Positions 1-13,200 of a DNA stretch of 64,000 bases are shown here, piece by piece. How positions within the stretch are numbered: the stretch's first letter is position 1; each line of letters opens with the position of its first letter. The notes below the pieces were generated by a model that worked only from the letters and a program-made list of their open reading frames with translations, was not told the origin of the DNA and ran no database searches. The stretch is from NCBI RefSeq assembly GCF_031143425.1, contig NC_090443.1:1055663554-1055727553 (forward strand), written 5' to 3'. The translations under genes and the position numbers were made by a program. The DNA is from Pleurodeles waltl. Its lineage: Eukaryota; Chordata; Amphibia; Caudata; Salamandridae.

Positions 1-74
1 TTCTTTCTTGGTGCAGAAGGTAGTGAGATTGTGGCTCCCCAAGAAGTTTAAACCCTGTTCTTCTCTTACGACAG

Positions 75-175
75 ATTACATTGGATAACCCTGAGCTGGA
101 TCGGCACTCTGCTACAACAGCAGACGTACGAGAGTGCTGCAAAGACATTAGAGTGCTGGGTCGAAAGGAGCTCAG
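75..175 (+). CDS. FTSJ3: FTSJ3 exon (first in window)
   Basis: The acceptor is ...cgacag|ATTACA and the donor is CTCAG|gtgag; the exon leaves 2 nt of an Arg codon. It encodes the segment ending in [20 protein letters not shown], which is highly conserved in FTSJ3/Spb1 and lies C-terminal to the methyltransferase domain at the start of the DUF3381 region. There is no start codon because the preceding exons lie upstream of the window. Confidence 0.93.
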
Positions 176-895
176 GTGAGTTTACCCTTTGGATTCAGAG
201 TGGGGGCTGAGAGGGTCATTTGTACAATGTTCCTTTGTTATTCAGTGAAGTATAACATTCCCTTACTGCAATCCCTGCTAACCTTTATATGTAATAATGT
301 AACTTAGCCTCATCAGAGCTCAGAATTAAAACCATCTGTACTACATGGTGGGGTGTGGAGTGAGAGTGGATTGGGGGGGAAGTGGGTGAAGGTCTTGTAA
401 GTTATGCATGTGTGTTTGTGGTCCACCAGTGCCTAAACACTCGTTCTTGGAGGGAATCTTTGAAGGGTGGCCAGAGTCTCCCATCACAATCTGGAAGCAT
501 CTAGGCACTCTAAGACTACTATGCGACTGCTGGCATTGAGGGCTCGCTGTCTGTTCCAGTCCCTGTGTGTGTGTGTCCTTCTTTTGGATCCATCCATCAC
601 AATCTGGAGGCATCTAGGTACCCTAAGGCTACTATGCGACTGCTGGGATTGAGGGCTCACTATCTGTTCCAGTCCCTCTACATGCGTGTGTAGCCTTCTC
701 TTGGATCCACCCATCACAATCTGGAAGCATCTAGGTACCCTAAGACTACTATACAGCTGCTGGGATTAAGGGCTCACTGTCTGTTCTAGGCCCTCTGTGC
801 GCGTGTGTGTGTGTATCCATTACTTGGATCCATCCATCGCAATCTGGAGACCTCAAGGTGCCCTAAGGCTACCATGCGACTGCTGGGATTGAGGG

Positions 896-928
<33 letters not shown>

Positions 929-1210
929 TGTGTCCCTTCTCTTGGATCTATCCATCGCAATCTGGAAGCATCTAGGTGCACTAAGGCTACTATGCGACTG
1001 CTGGGATTGAGGGCTCGCTGTCTGTTCCTGTGTGCACGCGTGCACACACAGACATGTAGGTTCACTAAGGCTACTATGCGACTGCTGGGATTGAGGGCTT
1101 GCCGTGTGTGTGCTTGTGTGTCTGGATCCTTCTTTTGGATCCATCCATCACAGTGTGGAGCATCTAGGTACCCTAAGGCTACTATGCGACTGCTGGGATT
1201 GAGGGCTCGC

Positions 1211-1246
<36 letters not shown>

Positions 1247-4200
1247 CGCACAGACATGTAGGTACTCTAAGGCTACTATGCGTTTGCTGGGATTGAAGGG
1301 TTCGCTGTCTGTTCCAGTCTGTCTCTGTGCGTGTATCCTTCTCTTGGATCCATCCACCACAATCTGGAGGCATATAGATACTCTAAGGCTACGTTAGGAA
1401 AATGCCACTGTTGGCATGGTCACCCCCCCACTTTTTACCTAGTGTTGAGGCCAGCTTTGATTGGAAGTGTGGTGGGACCCTGCTAACCAGGCCCCAGCAC
1501 CAGTGTTCTTTCTCTAAAACTGTGCCTTTGTTTCCACTTGCATCTGGGGTGTCTATAAACCTTTCCCTCGTGCAATGAAAGATGCAATCGCTAGATAACT
1601 GCTTTTACAGGCAAGTAATATTTTTTTCTGTAGGGTCATAAGTGGATCCACTGATCCTTTTCTTCTTAAGTGTTTTCTGTAGGTAATCAGTATTTTGTGA
1701 AACCTGAAAATGAGGCAGAGGCCTCTGTAATCGGGAGCTTACTCCCATGTACATTGACACAATCTGAAATCGCCTCCTGCCATTGGGCAGAATGCTGTAT
1801 CTTTCTGTGACTCTCCTGAAGATGTGTACTGGTCGGACAGCTACTTTTGCACCCACCCTCTGCTACTTTGGGGTCTGACCGTGAGGCCATTGTTGGTATC
1901 ACCTGCTTGGTCAGAATATGCTGGTCCCACCTCCCATTCAGACACCTCCCACCTCTCATTCTTTTATTATATTTCTCTCTTCTCATGCTCACTTTTCCTG
2001 TCTCTAACTCCTTTCTGTATTAGCAAGTTACTGTATTTTTCTGTCTCTATTGTCTGCTGCTGTAGAAGGACGTGAAGGTGCTGATTACCAGTGGCCTCTG
2101 TTCTCTTGTGTATGGCCAATCTCCTCACATAATCTCCCTGACGTCTACCCTGGCAATGGAACACCTTTGGGTAATTCTACTTGTCTTTTCTTCTTTTCAT
2201 AGGTCCCTTTTGAGTTGGCGTTCCAAGCTGCGACGATACCTGGCCCGCAAGCTGAAAGACCAAGTCAAAGAGTTGGATGGGGGTATCAGGTGAGCGCATG
2301 CGCGCATTCCTTGGCGAGTTCGGCCTCGCAGATTTTAGCTATGTGGAAGGGTAGACGGGGCGCCTGTGTAAGGTGCTTCCTCTGTAAGCAGATACTGTGG
2401 CACTGCACTTGTAACAAAATTATGCATGTCCCATCCATCAGCCTGAGCTCCGGTGAAGAGGAAGATGCAGAGGTGGAGAGTGAGGGGACGCCTACTACAT
2501 CGGCCCCTGAGAAGGACCCGGAACAGGAGGAAGAAGAGGAGCTTGAGAAACGCCTGGCTGAGTTAAAGGCTGAAGAGGTGGCTGAACTAAAGAGGTGAGG
2601 ATAGATGCAGGCTGCCAGTGTGAGATGATTACTCTTCCGCGGTTAGGACCTTGTTTGTCCTGAGTCGTTATTGCATCCCCGGCTGCACACACCTGCACAT
2701 TGTCCGGCTTCGTCTCATGGTGATGGGGCACCTGCTACCCCAGTTTCACTGGCACCTTTTTACTCTGCATTCCTAAAGAGGAAAGGGAGTGTAGAAATGT
2801 TTCAGGAAATATTGGCTTCCACAAGCCCTGGTCCCCTCTGAACCCTAAGCATCACAACATATATAACCTATAGGATTATACAGATTTAAGAGCAATGCTT
2901 GTAAGACCCCCAGGTGCAGGGAGTGGAGTGTGTTCCTGCTTGAGTGTGCACACAGGTTCCTGCACCCTGCCCTCTGGGCTAGGAGGGCCTGCCATAAGGG
3001 TGACTTATAGTAACCTGGTTGTAAAAGGGTGCATGCACCTTTTCACGCAGGCTGCAATGCAGGCCTGCAGAACATTTTGCATGGGCTCCCTTTCGTGGCA
3101 TAATAAATGCTGCAGCCCATAGGGACCCGCTGGTAACCCAGTGCCCTAGGTACCATATACTGGGGTTTACATGGGGGTACCAGGATGCCAAATGTGAGGT
3201 GAAAAAGGATCCAGCAACCAAGTTTAAAGGAGAGAGCATAATCACTGGGGTCCTGGTTAGCAGGATCCCAGTGAACACAGTCAAACATACTGACAAACAG
3301 GCAAAAAATTGAGGGTTACCATTCGTGGGGTTAACCATGCTAGAAAGAGGCTACTTTCCTACACAGGGTTCCCCCATCAGTGAAATGTATATAGTGTCCA
3401 GAAGCCAGGCTCTGTAGATGTAGCTGTGGATGAGCAGCCAAGGCTTATCTAGGAGACATGCAAAGCTCCTGCAATACCACTGCAGTCACACATCACTTAC
3501 ACACATGAAAGAAAACACTCAGTGTTACAAAAATAAAGGTACTTTGTAGGAAGTTGGCTCTGTATATACTATATCAAAGTGAGAGATAGTGGGCACAGAG
3601 TCCAAGGGTTCCCCTTAGAGGTAAGATAGTGGCAAAAAGAGAGAATTCTAATGCTCCCTTTTGTGGTAGTGTGGTCGAGCAGTAGGCTTATCAGAGGGTA
3701 GTGTTAAGCATTTGTTGTACAAACACAGGCAATAAATGAGGAACACACACTCAAAGACTTAACTCAAGGCCAATAGGTTTTTTATATACAAAATTATTAC
3801 TTTCTTAATTTATTTTAGAACCACATGATTCAGAATTCAAGTAAGTACATAAATTGTAAGATACTTGGCATAGGTAAATATGAACTTAGAATTAAAACAG
3901 TAATGTACACAGTTTTGGCGAAAATGGCTAATTTAAAAGTGGACACAGTGCAAAACATCCACACAGTTCCTGGGGGAGGTAAGTTTTGGTTAGTTTTTCA
4001 GGAAAGTAAAGCACTTACAAGTTCAGTCCCCTGGACATAGGCAGCCCACCGATGGACAACCCCAAACACCCAGCACCAGCAACACAGGGCCGGTCAGGTG
4101 CAGAGGTCAAAGTAGGGCCCAAATAGCATAGGTGCCTATGGAGACCAGGGGTGCTCCGGATCCAGTCTGCTAGCAGGTATGTACCTGCGTCCTCAGGGAG

Positions 4201-7200
4201 CAGACCGGGGGGGGGGTTTGTAGAGCACTTGGGGGAGGGGGTCACAAACAGGCACACAAAATACACCCTCAGCTGCACATGGGCAGCTGGGTGCAGTGTG
4301 TGAAGTAGGTGTCGGAATTCAGGTAGGAGTCAATGGAGAGACCTGGGGGTCACTCTGGCAATGCAGGCAGGGCACAGGGGGGCTGGGCAAGGAGGGGGGC
4401 CACCTGCTGGTCACTCCTGCACCAGTAGTTGGTTTCTCTCGGTCCTGGGGGCTGCGGGTGCAGTGCTTCTTCCAGGCGTCTGGTTCCTTTGTTACTGGGC
4501 AGTCGTGGTCAGGGGTAGCCTCTGGATCCTCTCTGCAGGTGTTGCTGTGGGGGTGCAGGGAGGTTGTCTCTGGGTGTCTGGGTCGTGGAAGTCGCCTGGG
4601 GGTCCTCTCTGCAGTGTTGGTTTCTCTGGACACGAGCCGGGGGCGTCGGTGTAGAGTGTTGGGGACTCCGGCTTTCGGAGTGAGGCTGGAGTCCCTTTAA
4701 AGTTAGTTGTTTCTTTGTTTCTTGGACAGAGCTGCTGTCCACAGGAGTTTCTTGGTCCTTTGGGTGCAGGTCAGTCCTCTGAGACCTTCAGAGGTCGCTA
4801 GTCCCGCTGGATGCGTTGCTCTGCAGGTTCTTTGAGTCTGGAGACAGGCCGATAGGGCTGGGGTCAAGTCAGTTGTTGTCTCCGTCTTCTCTGCGGGGCT
4901 GTCAGGTCAGCAGTCCTTCTTCTTGCTTCAGGTCGTCAGGAATCTGGTTTCCTGGTTACAGGGTCACCCCTAAATACTCAATTTAGGGGGGTGTTTAGGT
5001 CTGGGGGGCAGTAGCCAATGGCTACTCTCCTTGACGGTGGCTACACCCTCTTTGTGCTTCCTTCCTGTGGGCAGGGGGGCACATCCCTAATCCTATTAGG
5101 GGGAATCCTCCAAACCAAGATGGAGGATTTCCTAAGGTAGGGGTCACCTCAGCTCAGGACACCTTAGGGGCTGTCCTGACTGGAGGGTGACTCCTCCTTG
5201 TTTTTCTCATCATCTCCTCCGGACTTGCCACCAAACGTGGGGGCAGTGGCCAGAGGGGTGCCATCTCCACTAGCTGGAGTGCCCTAGGGTGCTATAACAC
5301 CAGGCTTGAGCCTTTGAGGCTCACCGCCAGGTGTTACAGTTCCTGCAGGGGGAGGTGTGAAGCACCTCCTCCCAGTACAGGCTTTGTTCCTGGCCACAGA
5401 GTGACAAAGGCACTCACCCCATGTGGCCAAAAACCCGTCTGACTGTGGCAGGCTGGCAGAAACTGGTCAGCCTAGCACTAGTAGTTTGGCTGGTATACAA
5501 GGGGCATCTCTGAGATGCCCTCTGTGTGCATTTCTCAATAAATCCCACACCGGCATCAGTGTGTATTATTTGTGCTGAGAAGTTTGATACCAAATTTCCC
5601 AGTATTCAGTGTAGCCATTATGGAACCGTGGAGTTCTTGTTTGACAAACTCCCAGACCATATACTCTTTATGGCTACCCTGCACTTACAATGTCTAAGGA
5701 TTGTCTTAGACACTGTAGGGGCATAGTGCTCATGCAGCTATGCCCTCACCTATGGTATAGTGCACCCTGCCTTAGGGCTGTAAGGCCTGCTAGAGGGGTG
5801 ACTTACCTATGCCACAGGCAGTGTGAGGTTAGCATGGCACTCTGAGGGGAGTGCCATGTCGACTTAGTCTTTTTCTCCCCACCAGCACACATAAGCTGTG
5901 AAGCAGTGTGCATGTGCTGAATGAGGGGTCTCTAGGGTGGCATAAGACATGCTGCAGCCCTTAGAGGCCTTCTCTGGCATCAGGGCCCTTGGTACCAGGG
6001 GTACCAGTTACAAGGGACTTACCTGTGTGCCAGGGGTGTGCCAATTGTGGAAAAACAATGGTACATTTTAGGTGAAAGAACACTGGTGCTGGGGCCTGGT
6101 TAGCGGGGTCCCAGCACACTTCTCAGTCAAGTCAGCATCAGTATCAGGCAAAACTTGGGGGGAAATTGCAACAGGGAGCCATTTCCTTACAAGGAGACGA
6201 AGTCACAGAAGAGTCCAGGGGGAGCAGGAGCTACTACCCACCCAGCAATGGATGCAGGAGTTGGTCGACGGTAGGATGAAGATGGTCAGGAATGCACCCC
6301 TTCCCCTGTTCTCCCAAAGGAATGTTCTGCATTCCTGGGCTTGAGCTTTTCAAGCAGCAGGAGGACAGAAACCTGTCTGAGGGGTGGCAGCAGCTTGGGC
6401 TGCCCGAAACACCCCAGAAGGCTGGTAGGAGCAATTCTGGGGGTCCTCTAAGGAGCCCCCAGAGTGCATGGAACCATTCTTCCACTACTGGCAACAGTAT
6501 TGGGGTGTGATTGCGACATGTTTAATACCAAACATGCCCAGGTTTGGAGCTACGATTATGTAGCTTGACATAGGTAGTGACCTGTATCCAGTACATGATT
6601 AAAAATGGCGTCCCCGCACTCATGAAGTCCAGGAAAATGGGACTGGAGTTTGTGCAGGCACCTCTGCTAGTGCTAGAAATTCACTGAAAAAACAAATGTT
6701 ACAGGGCTGTTATAGTTAGGAAATATAATTAAAAATATCATGGAAATGCACTTAAACAATCAAAGGTTACAGTGACGTTATAATTAGGTTCTGAATTTAC
6801 TCGCACAAAACCATAGAAATTCAGCAGTCCTGGTTAGTTATTTCAGTTGACTTTAGCTCGCAGGCTAAGGTAAGAATAACTCGCTCCCCCTTCATGCACA
6901 GTTTTCTCTTCAATAATTTGACTGCTAATATTGCATTTATATTTTTAGTAACAGTATAGAAGTTGTCATGGGTGGTGTAATTTCTGGGATAATTAGCAGT
7001 GCATGGTGAGGGTGAGAGTTGTAGTTACTTGAAATAACTCCATGCTGAATTTCTAAGATTTTGTGTGAGTACGTTCAGAACCTAACTATAACGTCCCTGT
7101 GACAGTTGTTTTTTGAGTGAATATATATACAAACAGATAAATGCACTGGAACGGGAAGTGTGCAGTTGGGCACATATGTAAGAAGGGTAGCATGAGGCGA

Positions 7201-10200
7201 TGGCTCAGACACGCTGGAAAGTGTAGAGTTGGGAATCGGGCACAAATACTGGGAAGGGCGGAATGAGCTCACGGGAGGAGGTGCACAGGCCCTGTGGAGT
7301 TGGCAGATATGCACCGCAAAGGAGAGGGAGAGCAGACGGCAAAGAACACTGGACCCAAGCCCATTTACAATCTGTGCAGGGGAAGGGTATTCACTTGATC
7401 ATCTAGAGCCACACGAGAGATCAGCCTGTGCTTCCTGCAAATACATTGATGCCAAAAAGGAAGTTGGCCGCCTTAAGTTTCTTTGGTTTTATAGTTAAAT
7501 GACTTTTTTTTGTTTTTGAAGTTTTGTACAGCATTGATGTCAGCGCTCTGTTAATATAGTATCTGACCATCATCTAGTCCTCACCAAGTCACTCAAATTG
7601 CATACTGTCATTTTTTTAGTAAACAAATCAGGCAGCATTCAGAAGTGTTGCTTAAAAAAAGTATAGACTCCTAGTGTAGGAAGTTGGCTCTGTATGTGCT
7701 ATTTCAAAGTAAGGAATAGCATGCACAGAGTCCAAGGGTTCCCCTTAGAGGTAAAATAGTGGTACAAAGAGATAATACTAATGCTCTATTTTGTGGTAGT
7801 GTGGTCGAGCAGTAGGCTTATCCAAGGAGTAGTGTTAAGCATTTGTTGTACATACACATAGACAATAAATGAGGTACACACACTCAGACAAATCCAGCCA
7901 ATAGGTTTTGTATAGAAAAATATCTTTTCTTAGTTTATTTTAAGAACCACAGGTTCAAATTTAACATGTAATATCTTGTTTGAAAGGTATTGCAGGTAAG
8001 TACATTAGGAACTTTGAATCATTTCAATTGCATGTATACTTTTCAAGTTATTCACAAATAGCTATTTTAAAAGTGGACACAGTGCAATTTTCACAGTTCC
8101 TGGGGGAGGTAAGTTTTTGTTAGTTTTACCAGGTAAGTAAGACACTTACAGGGTTCAGTTCTTGGTCCAAGGTAGCCCACAGTTGGGGGTTCAGAGCAAC
8201 CCCAAAGTTACCACACCAGCAGCTCAGGGCCGGTCAGGTGCAGAGTTGAAAGTGGTGCCCAAAACGCATAGGCTTCAATGGAGAGAAGGGGGTGCCCCAG
8301 TTCCAGTCTGCCAGCAGGTAAGTACCCGCGTCTTCGAAGGGCAGACCAGGGGGGTTTTGTAGGGCACCGGGGGGGACACAAGCCCACACAGAAATTTCAC
8401 CCTCAGCGGCGCGGGGACGGCCGGGTGCAGTGTTAGAACAAGCGTCGGGTTCGCAATGGAAGTCAATGAGAGATCAAGGGATCTCTTCAGCGCTGCAGGC
8501 AGGCAAGGGGGGGCTTCCTCGGGGAAACCTCCACTTGGGCAAGGGAGAGGGACTCCTGGGGGTCACTTCTGCAGTGAAAGTCCGGTCCTTCAGGTCCTGG
8601 GGGCTGCGGGTGCAGGGTCTTTTCCAGGCGTCGGGACTTAGGTTTCAGAGAGTCGCGGTCAGGGGAAGCCTCGGGTTTCCCTCTGCAGGCGGCGCTGTGG
8701 GGGCTCAGGGGGGACAGGTTTTGGTACTCACAGTCGTAGAGTAGTCCGGGGGTCCTCCCTGAGGTGTTGGTTCTCCACCAGCCGAGTCGGGGTCGCCGGG
8801 TGCAGTGTTGCAAGTCTCACGCTTCTTGCGGGGAGTTGCAGGGTTCTTTAAAGCTGCTTCTTGAAACAAAGTTGCAGTCTTTTTGGAGCAGGTCCGCTGT
8901 CCTCGGGAGTTTCTTGTCTTTTTCGAAGCAGGGCAGTCCTCAGAGGATTCAGAGGTCGCTGGTCCCTTGGAAGGCGTCGCTGGAGCAGAGTTCTTTGGAA
9001 GGCAGGAGACAGGCCGGTGAGTTTCTGGAGCCAAGGCAGTTGTTGTCTTCTGGTCTTCCTCTGCAGGGGTTTTCAGCTGGGCAGTCCTTCTTCTTGTAGT
9101 TGCAGGAATCTAATTTTCTAGGGTTCAGGGTAGCCCTTAAATACTAAATTTAAGGGCGTGTTTAGGTCTGGGGGGTTAGTAGCCAATGGCTACTAGCCCT
9201 GAGGGTGGGTACACCCTCTTTGTGCCTCCTCCCAAGGGGAGGGGGTCACAATCCTAACCCTATTGGGGGAATCCTCCATCTGCAAGATGGAGGATTTCTA
9301 AAAGTTAGAGTCACTTCAGCTCAGGACACCTTAGGGGCTGTCCTGACTGGCCAGTGACTCCTCCTTGTTGTTCTCATTATTTTCTCCGGCCTTGCCGCCA
9401 AAAGTGGGGCCTGGCCGGAGGGGGCGGGCAACTCCACTAGCTGGAGTGTCCTGCTGGGTTGGCACAAAGGAGGTGAGCCTTTGAGGCTCACCGCCAGGTG
9501 TGACAATTCCTGCCTGGGGGAGGTGTTAGCATCTCCACCCAGTGCAGGCTTTGTTACTGGCCTCAGAGTGACAAAGGCACTCTCCCCATGGGGCCAGCAA
9601 CATGTCTCGGTTTGTGGCAGGCTGCTAAAACTAGTCAGCCTACACAGATAGTCGGTTAAGTTTCAGGGGGCACCTCTAAGGTGCCCTCTGTGGTGTATTT
9701 TACAATAAAATGTACACTGGCATCAGTGTGCATTTATTGTGCTGAGAAGTTTGATACCAAACTTCCCAGTTTTCAGTGTAGCCATTATGGTGCTGTGGAG
9801 TTCGTGTTTGACAGACTCCCAGACCATATACTCTTATGGCTACCCTGCACTTACAATGTCTAAGGTTTTGTTTAGACACTGTAGGGGTACCATGCTCATG
9901 CACTGGTACCCTCACCTATGGTATAGTGCACCCTGCCTTAGGGCTGTAAGGCCTGCTAGAGGGGTGTCTTACCTATACTGCATAGGCAGTGAGAGGCTGG
10001 CATGGCACCCTGAGGGGAGTGCCATGTCGACTTACTCGTTTTGTCCTCACTAGCACACACAAGCTGGCAAGCAGTGTGTCTGTGCTGAGTGAGAGGTCTC
10101 CAGGGTGGCATAAGACATGCTGCAGCCCTTAGAGACCTTCCTTGGCATCAGGGCCCTTGGTACTAGAAGTACCAGTTACAAGGGACTTATCTGGATGCCA

Positions 10201-13200
10201 GGGTCTGCCAATTGTGGATACAAAAGTACAGGTTAGGGAAAGAACACTGGTGCTGGGGCCTGGTTAGCAGGCCTCAGCACACTTTCAATTGTAAACATAG
10301 CATCAGCAAAGGCAAAAAGTCAGGGGGCAACCATGCCAAGGAGGCATTTCCTTACACAACCCCCCCCCCAAACGAAAGAGGATGAGACTAACCTTTCCCA
10401 AGAGAGTCTTCATTTTCTAAGTGGAAGAACCTGGAAAGGCCATCTGCATTGGCATGGGCAGTCCCAGGTCTGTGTTCCACTATAAAGTCCATTCCCTGTA
10501 GGGAGATGGACCACCTCAACAGTTTAGGATTTTCACCTTTCATTTGCATCAGCCATTTGAGAGGTCTGTGGTCAGTTTGAACTAGGAAGTGAGTCCCAAA
10601 GAGGTATGGTCTCAGCTTCTTCAGGGACCAAACCACAGCAAAGGCCTCCCTCTCAATGGCACTCCAACGCTGCTCCCTGGGGAGTAACCTCCTGCTAATG
10701 AAAGCAACAGGCTGGTCAAGGCCATCATCATTTGTTTGGGACAAAACTGCCCCTATCCCATGTTCAGAGGCATCAGTCTGCACAATGAACTGCTTAGAAT
10801 AATCTGGAGCTTTGAGAACTGGTGCTGAGCACATTGCTTGTTTCAGGGTGTCAAAGGCCTGTTGGCATTCCACAGTCCAGTTCACTTTCTTGGGCATTTT
10901 CTTGGAGGTGAGTTCAGTGAGGGCTGTCACAATGGATCCATATCCCTTCACAAACCTCCTGTAATACCCAGTCAAGCCAAGGAATGCCCTGACTTGAGTC
11001 TGGGTTTTTGGAGCTACCCAGTCCAGAATAGTCTGGATCTTGGGTTGGAGTGGCTGAACTTGGCCTCCACCTACAAGGTGTCCCAAGTAAACCACAGTTC
11101 CCTGCCCTATCTGGCATTTGGATGCCTTGATAGAGAGGCCTGCAGATTGCAGAGCCTTCAAAACCTTCTTCAGGTGGACCAGGTGATCCTGCCAGGTGGA
11201 GCTAAAGACAGCAATATCATCAAGATAAGCTGTGCTAAAGGACTCCAAGCCAGCAAGGACTTGATTCACCAACCTTTGGAAGGTGGCAGGGGCATTCTTT
11301 AAACCAAAGGGCATAACAGTAAACTGATAATGCCCATCAGGTGTGGAGAATGCTGTTTTCTCTTTTGCTCCAGGTGCCATTTTTATTTGCCAGTACCCTG
11401 CTGTCAAGTCAAAGGTACTTAAGAATTTGGCAGCACCTAATTTGTCTATGAGCTCATCAGCTCTTGGAATTGGATGAGCATCTGTCTTGGTGACAGAATT
11501 GAGCCCTCTGTAGTCCACACAAAACCTCATCTCTTTCTTTCCATCTTTGGTGTGAGGTTTGGGGACTAAGACCACTGGGCTAGCCCAGGGGCTGTCAGAG
11601 CGCTCAATTACTCCCAATTCCAGCATCTTGTGGACTTCCACCTTGATGCTTTCCTTAACATGGTCATACTGTCTAAAGATTTTGTTCTTGACAGGCATGC
11701 TGTCTCCTGTGTCCACATCATGGGTACACAGGTGTGTCTGACCAGGGGTTAAGGAGAAGAGTTCAGGAAACTGTTGTAGGACTCTCCTACAATCAGCTTG
11801 CTGTTGGCCAGAGAGGGTGTCTGAGTAGATCACTCCATCTACTGTGCCATCTTTTGGGTCTGATGACAGAAGATCAGGGAGAGGTTCACTCTCTGCCTCC
11901 TGATCCTCATCTGTTACCATCAACAGATTGACATCAGCCCTGTCATGGAAGAGCTTAAGGCGGTTCACATGGATCACCCTCTTGGGGCTCCTGCTTGTGC
12001 CCAGGTCCACCAGGTAGGTGACCTGACTCTTCCTTTCTAGTACTGGGTAAGGGCCACTCCATTTGTCCTGGAGTGCCCTGGGAGCCACAGGCTCCAGAAC
12101 CCAGACTTTCTGCCCTGGTTGGAACTCAACCAGTGCAGCCTTTTGGTCATACCAAAACTTCTGGAGCTGTTGGCTGGCCTCAAGGTTTTTGGTTGCCTTT
12201 TCCATGTACTCTGCCATTCTAGAGCGAAGGCCAAGTACATAGTCCACTATGTCTTGCTTAGGCTCATGGAGAGGTCTCTCCCAGCCTTCTTTAACAAGGG
12301 CAAGTGGTCCCCTTACAGGATGACCAAACAGAAGTTCAAAGGGTGAGAATCCTACTCCCTTCTGTGGCACCTCTCTGTAAGCGAAAAGCAGACATGGCAA
12401 GAGGACATCCCATCTCCTTTTGAGCTTTTCTGGGAGCCCCATGATCATGCCTTTTAATGTCTTGTTGAATCTCTCAACCAAGCCATTAGTTTGTGGATGG
12501 TATGGTGTAGTGAATTTATAAGTCACTCCACACTCATTCCACATGTGCTTTAGGTATGCTGACATGAAGTTGGTACCTCTGTCAGACACCACCTCCTTAG
12601 GGAAACCCACTCTGGTAAAGATACCAATGAGGGCCTTGGCTACTGCAGGGGCAGTAGTCGACCTAAGGGGAATAGCTTCAGGATACCTGGTAGCATGATC
12701 CACTACTACCAGGATATACATATTTCCTGAGGCTGTGGGAGGTTCTAGTGGACCAACTATGTCCACACCCACTCTTTCAAAGGGAACCCCCACCACTGGA
12801 AGTGGAATGAGGGGGGCCTTTGGATGCCCACCTGTCTTACCACTGGCTTGACAGGTGGGGCAGGAGAGGCAAAACTCCTTAACCATGTTGGACATATTGG
12901 GCCAGTAGAAGTGGTTGACTAACCTCTCCCACGTCTTGGTTTGTCCCAAATGTCCAGCAAGGGGAATGTCATGGGCCAATGTTAGGATGAACTTCCTGAA
13001 CAGCTGAGGCACTACCACTCTCCTAGTGGCACCAGGTTTGGGGTCTCTGGCCTCAGTGTACAGGAGTCCATCTTCCCAATAGACCCTATGCGTTCCATTT
13101 TTCTTGCCTTTGGACTCTTCAGCAGCTTGCTGCCTAAGGCCTTCAAGAGAGGGACAGGTTTCTTGTCCCTTACACAGCTCCTCCCTTGAGGGTCCCCCTG

